Below, piece by piece: positions 15,289 to 21,915 of a DNA stretch of 49,130 nt. This stretch comes from PALSA-1336 sp964592725 (lineage in GTDB: Bacteria > Patescibacteriota > Doudnabacteria > UBA920), in the NCBI GenBank assembly GCA_964592725.1, contig CAZQFQ010000002.1:1-49130 (forward strand), read 5' to 3'. The notes beneath the pieces were generated by a model that made no database searches, had not been told where the DNA came from, and saw only the letters and a list, made by a program, of their open reading frames with translations. The position numbers and the translations under genes were made by a program. How positions within the stretch are numbered: the first letter of the stretch is position 1; every line of letters starts with the position of its first letter.

Positions 15289-16226
15289 AATTTAATTATC
15301 GCCCTTAACTTTGCCGGCTTGCTTTTTGGGTTATGCGCTAATTCGTGCGAATTAGCCGTTACCGGTTTTTTTGTCAAAATTTTGCCTTTTGGATTTCGGC
15401 CGCACAAGCATTGGGGAAATTCCGGCGGACAAATACAGCCTTTGGTTAGTCCGACAAAAAACTGTTTGACGATTCTGTCTTCCAGAGAATGAAAGCTGAC
15501 GACAACCAGCCGTCCGCCGGGAACTAATAAATCAAAGGCTTTTGGCAAAAATTCGGAAAGATTTTCCAACTCATGATTCACTTCTATTCTTAATGCCTGG
15601 AATATTCTTCTGGCGCTGTCATCAGCTTTGTGCTTAACCGGCTTGGGCAGAGCTTCGACAATTATCTGATAAAGCTGATATGTGTGTTTTATTTCTATTT
15701 TATTTCCCCTATTTCTCAATATCCTTCTCGCAATTTGCTTAGAAAATTTCTCCTCGCCGTAATCTTCAAAAATTTTTACCAATCTCTTTTCGTCGTAATT
15801 ATTTAAAATAAACTTCGCGTCCAATTGTTGTGACAAGTCAAACCTCATATCCAGAGGCTGGTTGGTCTGAAAGCTTATTCCGCGGTGTTCCAATTCATAG
15901 GATGACAATCCCAAGTCCGCGACAATTCCATCCGGCGCCGGAAAATTATGATGTTTGATGATTTTATCAACGTGCGCAAAATTTCCCTGTTCAGTTATCA
16001 CCCTCTCCCTCTTGGAGAGGGTCAGGGTGAGGGTCTTAAAATTCTCAACCGCATCCTTATCCAAATCAATCGCCAACAATTTCCCGGTTTCACCAATTTC
16101 TTTTAATACCGCTGATGTATAACCACCTCCACCCAGCGTGGCGTCTACGATATTTTGACCCGGCTTAGGATCCAGGTATTCAAGAACTTCGTTCAGTAAT
16201 ACCGGAGTATGTTCATAATTTTGCAT
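15285..16226 (-). CDS. rsmH: 16S rRNA m4C1402 methyltransferase RsmH (MraW)
   Basis: This 313-residue protein starts EHTPVLLNEVLEYL, followed by the SAM-binding loop VDATLGGGGYTSAVL (27-41) and acidic AIDLDKDA (52-59). RsmH hallmarks GIVADLGLSSYEL, DDSARRIFQALRIEVNHEL and SFHSLEDRIVKQFF follow. It methylates N4 of C1402 in 16S rRNA. It lies in the division cluster between a small membrane gene and ftsL. At about residues 65-77 the normal loop is replaced by TLTLTLSKRERVI, encoded by a GC-rich palindrome at 16000-16034, a translated repeat insertion. Confidence 0.95.
   Translation of the reverse strand: MQNYEHTPVLLNEVLEYLDPKPGQNIVDATLGGGGYTSAVLKEIGETGKLLAIDLDKDAVENFKTLTLTLSKRERVITEQGNFAHVDKIIKHHNFPAPDGIVADLGLSSYELEHRGISFQTNQPLDMRFDLSQQLDAKFILNNYDEKRLVKIFEDYGEEKFSKQIARRILRNRGNKIEIKHTYQLYQIIVEALPKPVKHKADDSARRIFQALRIEVNHELENLSEFLPKAFDLLVPGGRLVVVSFHSLEDRIVKQFFVGLTKGCICPPEFPQCLCGRNPKGKILTKKPVTANSHELAHNPKSKPAKLRAIIKF
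16000..16034. repeat. palindromic element inside rsmH
   Basis: ccctctcc (16001-16008) pairs with ggagaggg (16014-16021), followed by tcagggtgaggg. The same unit occurs in rnhA, recJ and eno. It is translated in frame as LTLTLSKRERV in a surface loop after the SAM-binding Asp. Confidence 0.85.
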
Positions 16227-16252
16227 TTAATTAATTTAAAAAGATTTTATAA

Positions 16253-16486
16253 TCAAATAGCATTGCAAAATTTTAGTAAAACCCATCTTATATGCCACTC
16301 CTCAAACCATACCCCTGTGTAATTGCAGGTAGCACTAAATGTAACATTTTGGTTTTGGGGCAAATCGTAATCACTCCAAAAAAATTTCAAACCAGAATCA
16401 GAAGCTTTAAGATAAATAACAGTCAATAATATTAAAGCTACCAAGACACCGACTACTGTCCAAAAAGTTTTAAATTTTTTATACAT
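16253..16486 (-). CDS. small single-pass membrane protein
   Basis: This 77-residue protein has a basic start, one membrane helix (about 10-27) and a short outer domain rich in aromatic residues (FFWSDYDLPQ, YTGVWFEEWH). It lies between mraZ and rsmH on the same strand, an unusual extra gene in that position. I recognise no family. Confidence 0.5.
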   Translation of the reverse strand: MYKKFKTFWTVVGVLVALILLTVIYLKASDSGLKFFWSDYDLPQNQNVTFSATCNYTGVWFEEWHIRWVLLKFCNAI

Positions 16487-16555
16487 TTAAATTCTTATTG
16501 AACGTTCGAGATGAACCCCTCCGATAACCTGGATTTAGACTTTTGCTTATTTCTG

Positions 16556-16690
16556 GATCCCGGATATTTTTTACGATTGATGATATGCTTTAGCGTAAAA
16601 AATTCCGGGATGACACAGCTGTGTCATTGCGAGGAGTGCATCCGACGAAGCAATCCCATTAAAGTTCGCTTCGGCTGCACTCGCGATGAC
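16556..16690. repeat. two palindromes between mraZ and the small membrane gene
   Basis: The first (about 16556-16611) has arms atcccggatattttttacg and cgtaaaaaattccgggat. The second (about 16623-16690) has arms gtcattgcgaggagtgca and tgcactcgcgatgac. Both are noncoding here; the core word gagtgcatccga reappears in the 130-bp palindrome inside recJ. Confidence 0.75.
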
Positions 16691-16697
16691 AGACAAG

Positions 16698-17129
16698 CTA
16701 AACTCCCAAGCTCCCCAACTGTTCCGCTATCTGGTTAGACGCCGCTTCCGTTTGCGCTTTGTACGCGGTCCACAATTCTTCGCTCCAAATTTCTATACGA
16801 TTGTATAAACCGGCTACAATTACTTTTTTGCTGATTTTGGCAAAAGTTTTTAAGTAACCGGGGATGATTATGCGGCCTTGTTTGTCTATTTCGCAATCCA
16901 TGGCGCCGGCCAGCATCAGCCGGGAAAAAGCGCGCGTGTTGGCGGTAGAAATTGGGAGACTAGCCAACTTGGTCGCGAGCTTTTTCCATTCTTCTAAACC
17001 ATATAAAAACAGTGAATTATCCAACCCTCTGGTAACAACAACTTTTGATTTCAAACTCGGGCGAAACTTGGCCGGAATGGAAATTCTGCCTTTGTCGTCA
17101 ATGCTTGCCTGATATTCGCCGATGAACAT
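16698..17129 (-). CDS. mraZ: transcriptional regulator MraZ
   Basis: This 143-residue protein has two AbrB-like repeats, each with the DxxGRI signature (IDDKGRISIPAKFR at 10-23 and IDKQGRIIIPGYL). Its length is normal for MraZ. MraZ assembles into a ring and represses the division cluster it heads by binding direct repeats near its promoter. Such repeats are present upstream (17274-17298). It is the first gene of the minus-strand cluster mraZ, small membrane gene, rsmH, ftsL, ftsI. Confidence 0.95.
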   Translation of the reverse strand: MFIGEYQASIDDKGRISIPAKFRPSLKSKVVVTRGLDNSLFLYGLEEWKKLATKLASLPISTANTRAFSRLMLAGAMDCEIDKQGRIIIPGYLKTFAKISKKVIVAGLYNRIEIWSEELWTAYKAQTEAASNQIAEQLGSLGV

Positions 17130-17133
17130 ATAT

Positions 17134-17251
17134 TCACAGATACACTGATGGGAACAGATGCCACAGATTCTAAACTACGGCAACTGTCTAATTAGTAAAT
17201 GATTTTTGATCTCAAAAACTGTGCCGTCTGTGTTATCCGTGTATCTGTGGA
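17134..17251. repeat. CACAGAT-word palindrome in the mraZ leader
   Basis: Arms beginning tcacagatacactgatggga and ending tatccgtgtatctgtgga face each other across about 118 bp, with the words acagat and tctgtg repeated along them. It would occupy most of the mraZ 5' leader. Confidence 0.75.
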
Positions 17252-17261
17252 CAATAAAATA

Positions 17262-17298
17262 TCCACAGGACTTCCCACGTAACCCCACTTTTATCCAC
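17262..17298 (-). promoter_or_regulatory. MraZ operator: GTGGG direct repeats
   Basis: On the minus strand GTGGG occurs at 17274-17278 and 17284-17288 and GTGGA at 17294-17298, each spaced exactly ten bases; a further GTGGA lies at 17262-17266. Tandem GTGGG-type boxes at one helical turn are the known MraZ binding pattern, so autoregulation is well supported. Confidence 0.8.
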
Positions 17299-17317
17299 TT
17301 TTTACCATTGTTACTAC

Positions 17318-17323
17318 ATTATA
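17318..17323 (-). promoter_or_regulatory. -10 box of the mraZ promoter
   Basis: A minus-strand TATAAT (context GGTATATAATG) sits just upstream of the MraZ boxes, so the boxes would lie in the first bases of the transcript. No other gene lies between 17130 and 17504. Confidence 0.6.
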
Positions 17324-17372
17324 TACCACAAAAACCCATAAGTCAAAGCCTATAAAACTCCGTCAAACAATA

Positions 17373-17400
17373 AAAATACCCCTTAAACAAGGAGTATTTT
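17373..17400 (-). terminator. terminator after the SpoU-type gene
   Basis: aaaatacccctt and aaggagtatttt pair over 12 bases with one G.T and a four-base loop. On the minus strand the second arm runs into a T-rich tail, about 100 bases after the stop at 17505. Confidence 0.7.
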
Positions 17401-17504
17401 AATATTATTTAAATACTATCTAAGCTATATCCACAAGTATAAAAAATAAAAAAAACTTTATCGGATTTCCACTTATTACATCATAATTTAGCGGTTTCCC
17501 AAAA

Positions 17505-18008
17505 TTACCTATCGCCAAGCTGCATATTAGGCCTGTTGGAGCTGATTTTATAGGCCGCAATGCCGAATGCCACGGAAACATTCAGACTTTCTTTTTTGCC
17601 GAGCATGGGGATTTCCACCAATTTATCGCAAAATTTTGTCAGAGATTTATTTATGCCGCCGACTTCTTCTCCCAAAATTAAGGCCAAAGGAAAACGCGGT
17701 TTGAATTTGCCCATGGGTACGCGCTGACCAACATTATTTTCAAGGCCGAAAATGTGAACTTTTTGTTTTTTTAAAACTCGAATAACGGACTGCGCGGATT
17801 TAAAATATTCCCAGTTTACCCAGCTCTCGGCGCCCAGCGCCACCTTGCCGATTTTATTTTTGTGGACGGGATTTGCCGGCGTTCCCGTATAGCCGGTTAA
17901 ATATATTTTGCTTACCCCAAAAGCGTCGGCCGTCCGGAAAATGGAGCCGACGTTATAAAGCGAGCGAATGTTGTGCGCGATAACAAAAAAATTTTCGCTT
18001 TTTGCCAT
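17505..18008 (-). CDS. SpoU/TrmH-family RNA 2'-O-methyltransferase
   Basis: The protein (167 residues from this start) contains the three SPOUT motifs: NIRSLYNVGSIFRTADAFG, LALILGEEVGGI and VEIPMLGKKESLNVSVAFGI, the last forming the SAM-binding knot. It methylates a ribose in rRNA or tRNA; the short form lacking an extra RNA-binding domain is closest to TrmH/TrmL-type enzymes. The open frame reaches 18053, but MAKSENFFVIAHNIRS at 18008 is the natural start and avoids overlap with the receiver gene ending at 18026. It is the last gene of the sensory operon. Confidence 0.88.
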   Translation of the reverse strand: MAKSENFFVIAHNIRSLYNVGSIFRTADAFGVSKIYLTGYTGTPANPVHKNKIGKVALGAESWVNWEYFKSAQSVIRVLKKQKVHIFGLENNVGQRVPMGKFKPRFPLALILGEEVGGINKSLTKFCDKLVEIPMLGKKESLNVSVAFGIAAYKISSNRPNMQLGDR

Positions 18009-18025
18009 TAAAAAAATTGTGCGGA

Positions 18026-18424
18026 CTAACTTTTTATCGGCCCTGCGGTGCAAATCCTATCAATACGTTTTGTCAGAATGCCCATAGTGACGTCAGCCTT
18101 CATAAAATATGCCTCAACCTTAAACTTAGCGGCCCGCCCCATGCTTTCTTTATCGGTCAAATTGGTAATTATTAATACCGAGGTTTGCGCCAAAGCGGGA
18201 TCCGGCATCGCCCGCAATTTTTCCAAAACTCCAAAGCCGTCAATTTTAGGCAACAGCAAATCCAAAACTATTAAATTAGGACGACTTAATTCGACTTGCC
18301 GCAGGGCTTCTTCCCCGTCTCTGGCCGGTACCACCAGATATCGGCCAATCAACTGGCTGATAATTATATTCCTTAACATATCGTCGTCTTCCACCACCAA
18401 TATTTTTTTGTCTGAATATTCCAT
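18026..18424 (-). CDS. single-domain response regulator (CheY-like)
   Basis: This 132-residue receiver domain has VVEDDD (10-15), phospho-acceptor Asp55 in LIVLDLLLPK, switch Thr87 in LIITNLTD and Lys109 in YFMKAD. There is no output domain. It lies in an operon with a histidine kinase and a second receiver, so it is likely phosphorylated by that kinase and acts by protein contact. The upstream PPC-domain gene ends seven bases before its start. Confidence 0.92.
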   Translation of the reverse strand: MEYSDKKILVVEDDDMLRNIIISQLIGRYLVVPARDGEEALRQVELSRPNLIVLDLLLPKIDGFGVLEKLRAMPDPALAQTSVLIITNLTDKESMGRAAKFKVEAYFMKADVTMGILTKRIDRICTAGPIKS

Positions 18425-18431
18425 ATTGAAT

Positions 18432-18851
18432 TTAAGCTAACAAGTTTAAATTAAAATCCGGATTTTGTATGCGTTCCAAAGCGCCGTCCAGCTTGGTTAA
18501 AAATATTTCGCAGGTTACCGAGGCCGTAAGCTTAAAAACATGTCCGCCGACTACCGAAAAAGTATTGTCGCCAAAGGATCCGTGCGCGTGTAAAACAACA
18601 TTGTCCCCCAAAAGCGCGCCGCTGCCGATAAAAGAAATTATTTCCATCTCGTCAATATAAGGTTTTTTCCGGTAATCTTTAAGGTGCGCGTTATAAAATC
18701 CCAGCTCCACACTAGAACAGGCGCCGATGCCAAAAAAAACACAGGCCGAAACAGCCTGCTCTTTCATAAACTTTTGCAACCCTTCCAAAACTTCCTCGTC
18801 CTTATCAAAACGAAGCACGAACTGATTTTTGTCTTGGAGTATAATCTTCAT
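18432..18851 (-). CDS. PPC/DUF296-domain protein
   Basis: This 139-residue protein matches the PCC/PPC (DUF296) fold: FVLRFDKDEEVLEGLQKFM at the start, FFGIGACSSVELGFYN, then the metal-ligand region VVLHAHGSFGD and GGHVFKL, ending TCEIFLTKLDG. Bacterial members form trimers with a bound metal and are thought to bind DNA or small ligands, but their function is poorly defined. Its place between two receiver genes suggests a role in the same signalling output. Confidence 0.85.
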   Translation of the reverse strand: MKIILQDKNQFVLRFDKDEEVLEGLQKFMKEQAVSACVFFGIGACSSVELGFYNAHLKDYRKKPYIDEMEIISFIGSGALLGDNVVLHAHGSFGDNTFSVVGGHVFKLTASVTCEIFLTKLDGALERIQNPDFNLNLLA

Positions 18852-18855
18852 AAAA

Positions 18856-18961
18856 GAAATCGAATCTACGAATTAGACGAATCTGCGAAGGACAACGAAT
18901 GAACGAATTCAGCAATTCGTAGTTATTCGTTGATTCGTTCCGTTCGTAGATTCGATTTATT
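18856..18961. repeat. CGAAT-word palindrome, copy b
   Basis: Arms aaatcgaatctacgaatt and cgttcgtagattcgattt enclose repeated cgaat/attcg words. It fills the whole space between the PPC gene start (18851) and the stop of the receiver gene at 18961, so it must be transcribed within the operon. Confidence 0.85.
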
Positions 18962-19344
18962 TAAGTGAGCTTGACCGAACGCGCCAAAACGTCTTTTACT
19001 TTTTGGATAATATCGTCAACCGACTGGTCGGATTTCAGCAAATAATCCACAGCCCCGGCTTCCACAATCTTACTAATAGTTTCCACATCGCCGATGTTGG
19101 TCAAAACTACCACCGGAACTTTAGCCGTGGAAGGATTGGCTTTAAGCTCCCAAAGTACGGAAATGCCGTCCAACTTAGGCATCATAATGTCCAAAAGCAG
19201 CAAATCCGGCACTACTTCCTTGGCCTTTGCCACTGACTCTTCCCCGTCATAAGCCGGAGTAGGCTCAAATCCTGCTGTTTTGAGGGCCTCACATAGTGAA
19301 TTAGAGATAAGTTTGTCGTCTTCGGCCACTAAAATTTTTGGCAT
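18961..19344 (-). CDS. single-domain response regulator (CheY-like)
   Basis: This 127-residue receiver has AEDDK (7-11), phospho-acceptor Asp52 in LLLDIMMPKLDG, switch Thr82 in VVLTNIGD and Lys104 in YLLKSD. It has no output domain. It follows the histidine kinase and differs from the second receiver (18026-18424) mainly on its surface helices, so the two may compete for the same kinase or act as a relay. Confidence 0.93.
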   Translation of the reverse strand: MPKILVAEDDKLISNSLCEALKTAGFEPTPAYDGEESVAKAKEVVPDLLLLDIMMPKLDGISVLWELKANPSTAKVPVVVLTNIGDVETISKIVEAGAVDYLLKSDQSVDDIIQKVKDVLARSVKLT

Positions 19345-19362
19345 TTTTTGGTTTCTCCCTTG

Positions 19363-19446
19363 CTTTACTAACTACTAATCTTTACTAATATACTAAAGCA
19401 CGATATCGAGAATTAGTATATTAGTACCGATTCGTAGTTAGTAAAG
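19363..19446. repeat. ACTAAT-word palindrome between kinase and receiver genes
   Basis: Thirty-three-base arms (19363-19395 and 19414-19446) are complementary with about three mismatches around an 18-base centre. The word actaat/attagt repeats along them. The architecture matches the CGAAT palindromes but the sequence differs. Confidence 0.8.
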
Positions 19447-19477
19447 GCAGTTTTTAGTATACCTTTATTATACTATA

Positions 19478-21145
19478 TTATTTATCCAAAGGCAAAGAAA
19501 AGCAAAAGGTTGACCCTAGATTTTCCCCGGGGCTTTCGGCCCAAATTTTTCCGCCGTGCGCCTCTACAATCCCCTTGCTCACCACCAGCCCAAGCCCAGT
19601 GCCTTTGCGCGAACGGTCACCGGTTTTTAACTGCTTAAATTTGCTGAATAAGTCGGCCAAATCCTCCCGCGACACGCCGATGCCCGTGTCTTTTACCGAA
19701 ACCGTGGCCGTTTTTTCTTCGACGTTGATGTTTAGGTTAATATCAATCTGCCCGCTGTCGCTGTACTTAATCGCGTTGCTGATTAAATTGCCCAGCACCT
19801 GGCCAATCCTGACGCGGTCAAATTTTAACATATACTTTGGCGGGGCGGTGACGTTTATGGCCAGGTGTTTAATTTCCGCCTGCGGCCTAAAAACCTTGGC
19901 CTGATCGTTAATGACCTCAACTATATCGTACTGCTGGAGATTTAAGTCAAACTTTCCCGATTCAATTTTAGCCACGTCCAAAAGGTCATTGACCAGTTCC
20001 AGCATATTGTTGGAAGCCGTTTCAATGGTGACCATAGTGTCTTTGACTTTGGCCTGGTCAACTCCCGAGGCAATGCTCAAATTTTTTATCAAAGATTCCG
20101 AAGACCAGCGCACGGCCGTGAGCGGCGCGCGCAGTTCGTGCACCATCATGGCCGTAAATTCCTGCCTGGTTTTATCCAGAGTTTTTTCCGTGGTAATGTC
20201 GTGGAAAACCGCGCTGGCCGCGATAATTTCCCCCTGGCTGTCTTTAACCGGCGCTATGGTCAGCTCCAAAGCTTTATCTTTTAAAATTACTTCCGGCAGG
20301 GAAATGGCTTTATCCTCGGCAATGGCCTGCTCTATTTTTGTCCTCAAATCCACTTTGCCGGCCAGCCCGTCTACAATGTCGTACATAGTTACGGGCTTGC
20401 CCGAAGCAATGCCTAAAATATCCCGAATGACCGGATTATAAACCACCAGCTGATAGTTTAAATCCACGGTTATAACGCCGTCGGCCAGAGAATAAATAAC
20501 CGCTTCCAGCTTGCCTTTTTCGCTTTGCAAAACCGATTGGAGCTTGGATACTGCCGTGGCCGCCTGGTTGGTGATGGTATATAAAATGGAGGCCTGCTCT
20601 TCGCCGTAACGGCCGCGGTCTTTGGAAGCCACGTTTATCAGCCCGACCAATTTTTGGGAAATTACCACCGGCAAATTAAAAAAAGATTCCACTTTAACTT
20701 TTAGATTATCATTCAAAATATTGCCGGTAATGCTTTCGTCCATGCCCGCTGTTTGGATTTTGCTGTTTAAAATGGCTTCGTAAGACATTAGCATTTTATG
20801 CTTGATGTCTTCTATAAACTGGTGGTTTACGGTATTCTCCACGTGGCATTTAAAAACAACTTTGCCGCCTTCCTCCAAAACCATATAAGACACGGCGTCG
20901 TAATCCAGGAGGTTCCCCAAAGAGCTGGTAATAATATCCACAATTTTGTTGGTGTCCAAAGAGTAGCCGATGCGCTCGCTGATTTCCTTTAACACTTCGG
21001 CCTGATAAACTTTTTGCTGCAGCTCCAAAGACTGGTTGGCTTTGACGCGCAAAAATTTCCGTTCGCGCAAAGACGCGTAAATATACGCGCTGACGACAAC
21101 CGCCAGCATTAAAAAATCTATGATGAGGAGGATATTTACGATCAT
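19478..21145 (-). CDS. membrane sensor histidine kinase (GAF-PAS-HisKA-HATPase)
   Basis: The protein (555 residues from this start) has an N-terminal membrane helix, a GAF domain (about 60-205), a PAS domain (about 215-320), a HisKA domain with VHELRAPL (phospho-His at about 336) and an HATPase domain with N box GNLISNAIKYS, G1 DTGIGVS and G2 KGTGLGLVVSKGIVEAHGG. It autophosphorylates and should pass phosphate to the two receivers downstream. A longer open frame starts at 21208, but those 21 residues (MNSRLGSRCR...) are translation of a palindrome at 21155-21251, so 21145 (MIVNILLII) is chosen. Confidence 0.93.
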   Translation of the reverse strand: MIVNILLIIDFLMLAVVVSAYIYASLRERKFLRVKANQSLELQQKVYQAEVLKEISERIGYSLDTNKIVDIITSSLGNLLDYDAVSYMVLEEGGKVVFKCHVENTVNHQFIEDIKHKMLMSYEAILNSKIQTAGMDESITGNILNDNLKVKVESFFNLPVVISQKLVGLINVASKDRGRYGEEQASILYTITNQAATAVSKLQSVLQSEKGKLEAVIYSLADGVITVDLNYQLVVYNPVIRDILGIASGKPVTMYDIVDGLAGKVDLRTKIEQAIAEDKAISLPEVILKDKALELTIAPVKDSQGEIIAASAVFHDITTEKTLDKTRQEFTAMMVHELRAPLTAVRWSSESLIKNLSIASGVDQAKVKDTMVTIETASNNMLELVNDLLDVAKIESGKFDLNLQQYDIVEVINDQAKVFRPQAEIKHLAINVTAPPKYMLKFDRVRIGQVLGNLISNAIKYSDSGQIDINLNINVEEKTATVSVKDTGIGVSREDLADLFSKFKQLKTGDRSRKGTGLGLVVSKGIVEAHGGKIWAESPGENLGSTFCFSLPLDK

Positions 21146-21154
21146 TTTTGTTTT

Positions 21155-21251
21155 ATAGAAGCGAAGCCAAACGCGAAGTCTGCAACGCGAACCTAAACGC
21201 GAATTCACGGCTTTTTCGCGTCGCTGTATTCGCGTCTTCCTTCGCTTCTAT
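21155..21251. repeat. GCGAA-word palindrome upstream of the kinase gene
   Basis: Arms begin atagaagcgaagccaaacgc and end gtcttccttcgcttctat; gcgaa/ttcgc recurs along each arm. It fills the space between the 87-aa gene and the kinase. Confidence 0.8.
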
Positions 21252-21253
21252 GT

Positions 21254-21517
21254 TTAAACTTTCATCTGCGGATATTTTTCCAAAAGCGAATTTAAAGTCA
21301 TTTGGGCAATCTGGCCGGAAAGTTGCATGTATTCGTTGGCCACGCCTTTTAAAACCATTTGCGGGTCTCCGGACACTTCCAAAACCGTGCCGTCATCGCT
21401 GACCTTTAGCCCCGGAACTTTGCGGGCTTTATCTAAGGCGATATTCGGCCCCAAAACCACCATTTGCTTTTGGATTAAATCGGTTAACATTTGTCCGTAT
21501 TCTACCTGATCCGGCAT
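21254..21517 (-). CDS. small conserved-looking protein, first gene of the sensory operon
   Basis: This 87-residue soluble protein is helix-sheet-helix in pattern: VEYGQMLTDLIQKQMVVLG, a central VPGLKVSDDGTVLEVSG and the helix VLKGVANEYMQLSGQIAQMT. I recognise no family, but the central part predicts a short beta hairpin. It has the best translation signals in the window (AAGGAG at 21528-21533) and an extended -10 promoter, so it is real and heads the operon that contains the kinase and two receivers; a ligand or partner role in sensing is possible. Confidence 0.75.
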   Translation of the reverse strand: MPDQVEYGQMLTDLIQKQMVVLGPNIALDKARKVPGLKVSDDGTVLEVSGDPQMVLKGVANEYMQLSGQIAQMTLNSLLEKYPQMKV

Positions 21518-21527
21518 ATTTTTATTT

Positions 21528-21562
21528 CTCCTTTTTTAAAAATTGATTACGCTGAAATTATA
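21528..21562 (-). promoter_or_regulatory. promoter and ribosome binding site of the sensory operon
   Basis: On the minus strand TGGTATAAT (-10 at 21557-21562) lies about 40 bases before the ATG at 21517, and AAGGAG (21528-21533) sits ten bases before it. This is a normal leadered start, in contrast to the leaderless genes elsewhere. Confidence 0.7.
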
Positions 21563-21601
21563 CCATAAAAATTTAAATTCTCAAAAAAATCATCCGATTT
21601 G

Positions 21602-21634
21602 CAGTTTGGAAGAAGTGTCCCTTCTTCCAAACTG
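21602..21634. terminator. strong hairpin between the sensory operon and surface cluster
   Basis: A perfect 14-bp stem (21602-21615/21621-21634) has a five-base loop. A second hairpin, aagggcg...cgccctt (about 21651-21683) with a T run on the plus side, follows. Together they probably end minus-strand transcription from the surface cluster. Confidence 0.6.
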
Positions 21635-21745
21635 GCTTTGTGTTGTAATAAAGGGCGCCTTTGAATAACACAAAAACGCCCTTTTTTCAACCACTGTCGG
21701 CTAGAAGCCCACAGACTGATTAGCCGATTGGAAATCGGGGGTTAA

Positions 21746-21895
21746 TTAGTTTTCAACTCTGAAGGTATCGTCGGCTTCTGGGCCCTCAAAGTGGTGTTCA
21801 ATGTATTTCTTGATCATCACGGCAGTAACGTTACCGGCGCTGACTGCGAAGTACCCTCGTGCCCAGAGATGCTGTGCCAATACCTTTTCTTCAGT
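21746..21895 (-). pseudogene. 3' remnant of an IS200/IS605-type TnpA transposase
   Basis: Reading from about 21895 down to the TAA at 21746-21748 gives LAQHLWARGYFAVSAGNVT followed by KKYIEHHF, the characteristic end of IS200 Y1 transposases. The catalytic HUH and Tyr regions are missing. Just after the stop is a small hairpin (ccgatt-gga-aatcgg, 21724-21738), as expected near an IS200 right end. The remnant abuts the 3' end of the giant surface gene. Confidence 0.75.
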
Positions 21896-21915
21896 ACAGG
21901 AAACTCCATAAATTT

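Noticed and set aside
18432..18851. Histone-like or AT-hook protein
   Set aside because: The PPC domain is present but no AT-hook (RGRP) motif is seen, so direct DNA binding is not claimed.
21146..21208. N-terminal extension of the histidine kinase
   Set aside because: These 21 codons translate the GCGAA palindrome; MIVNILLII at 21145 begins the membrane helix directly.
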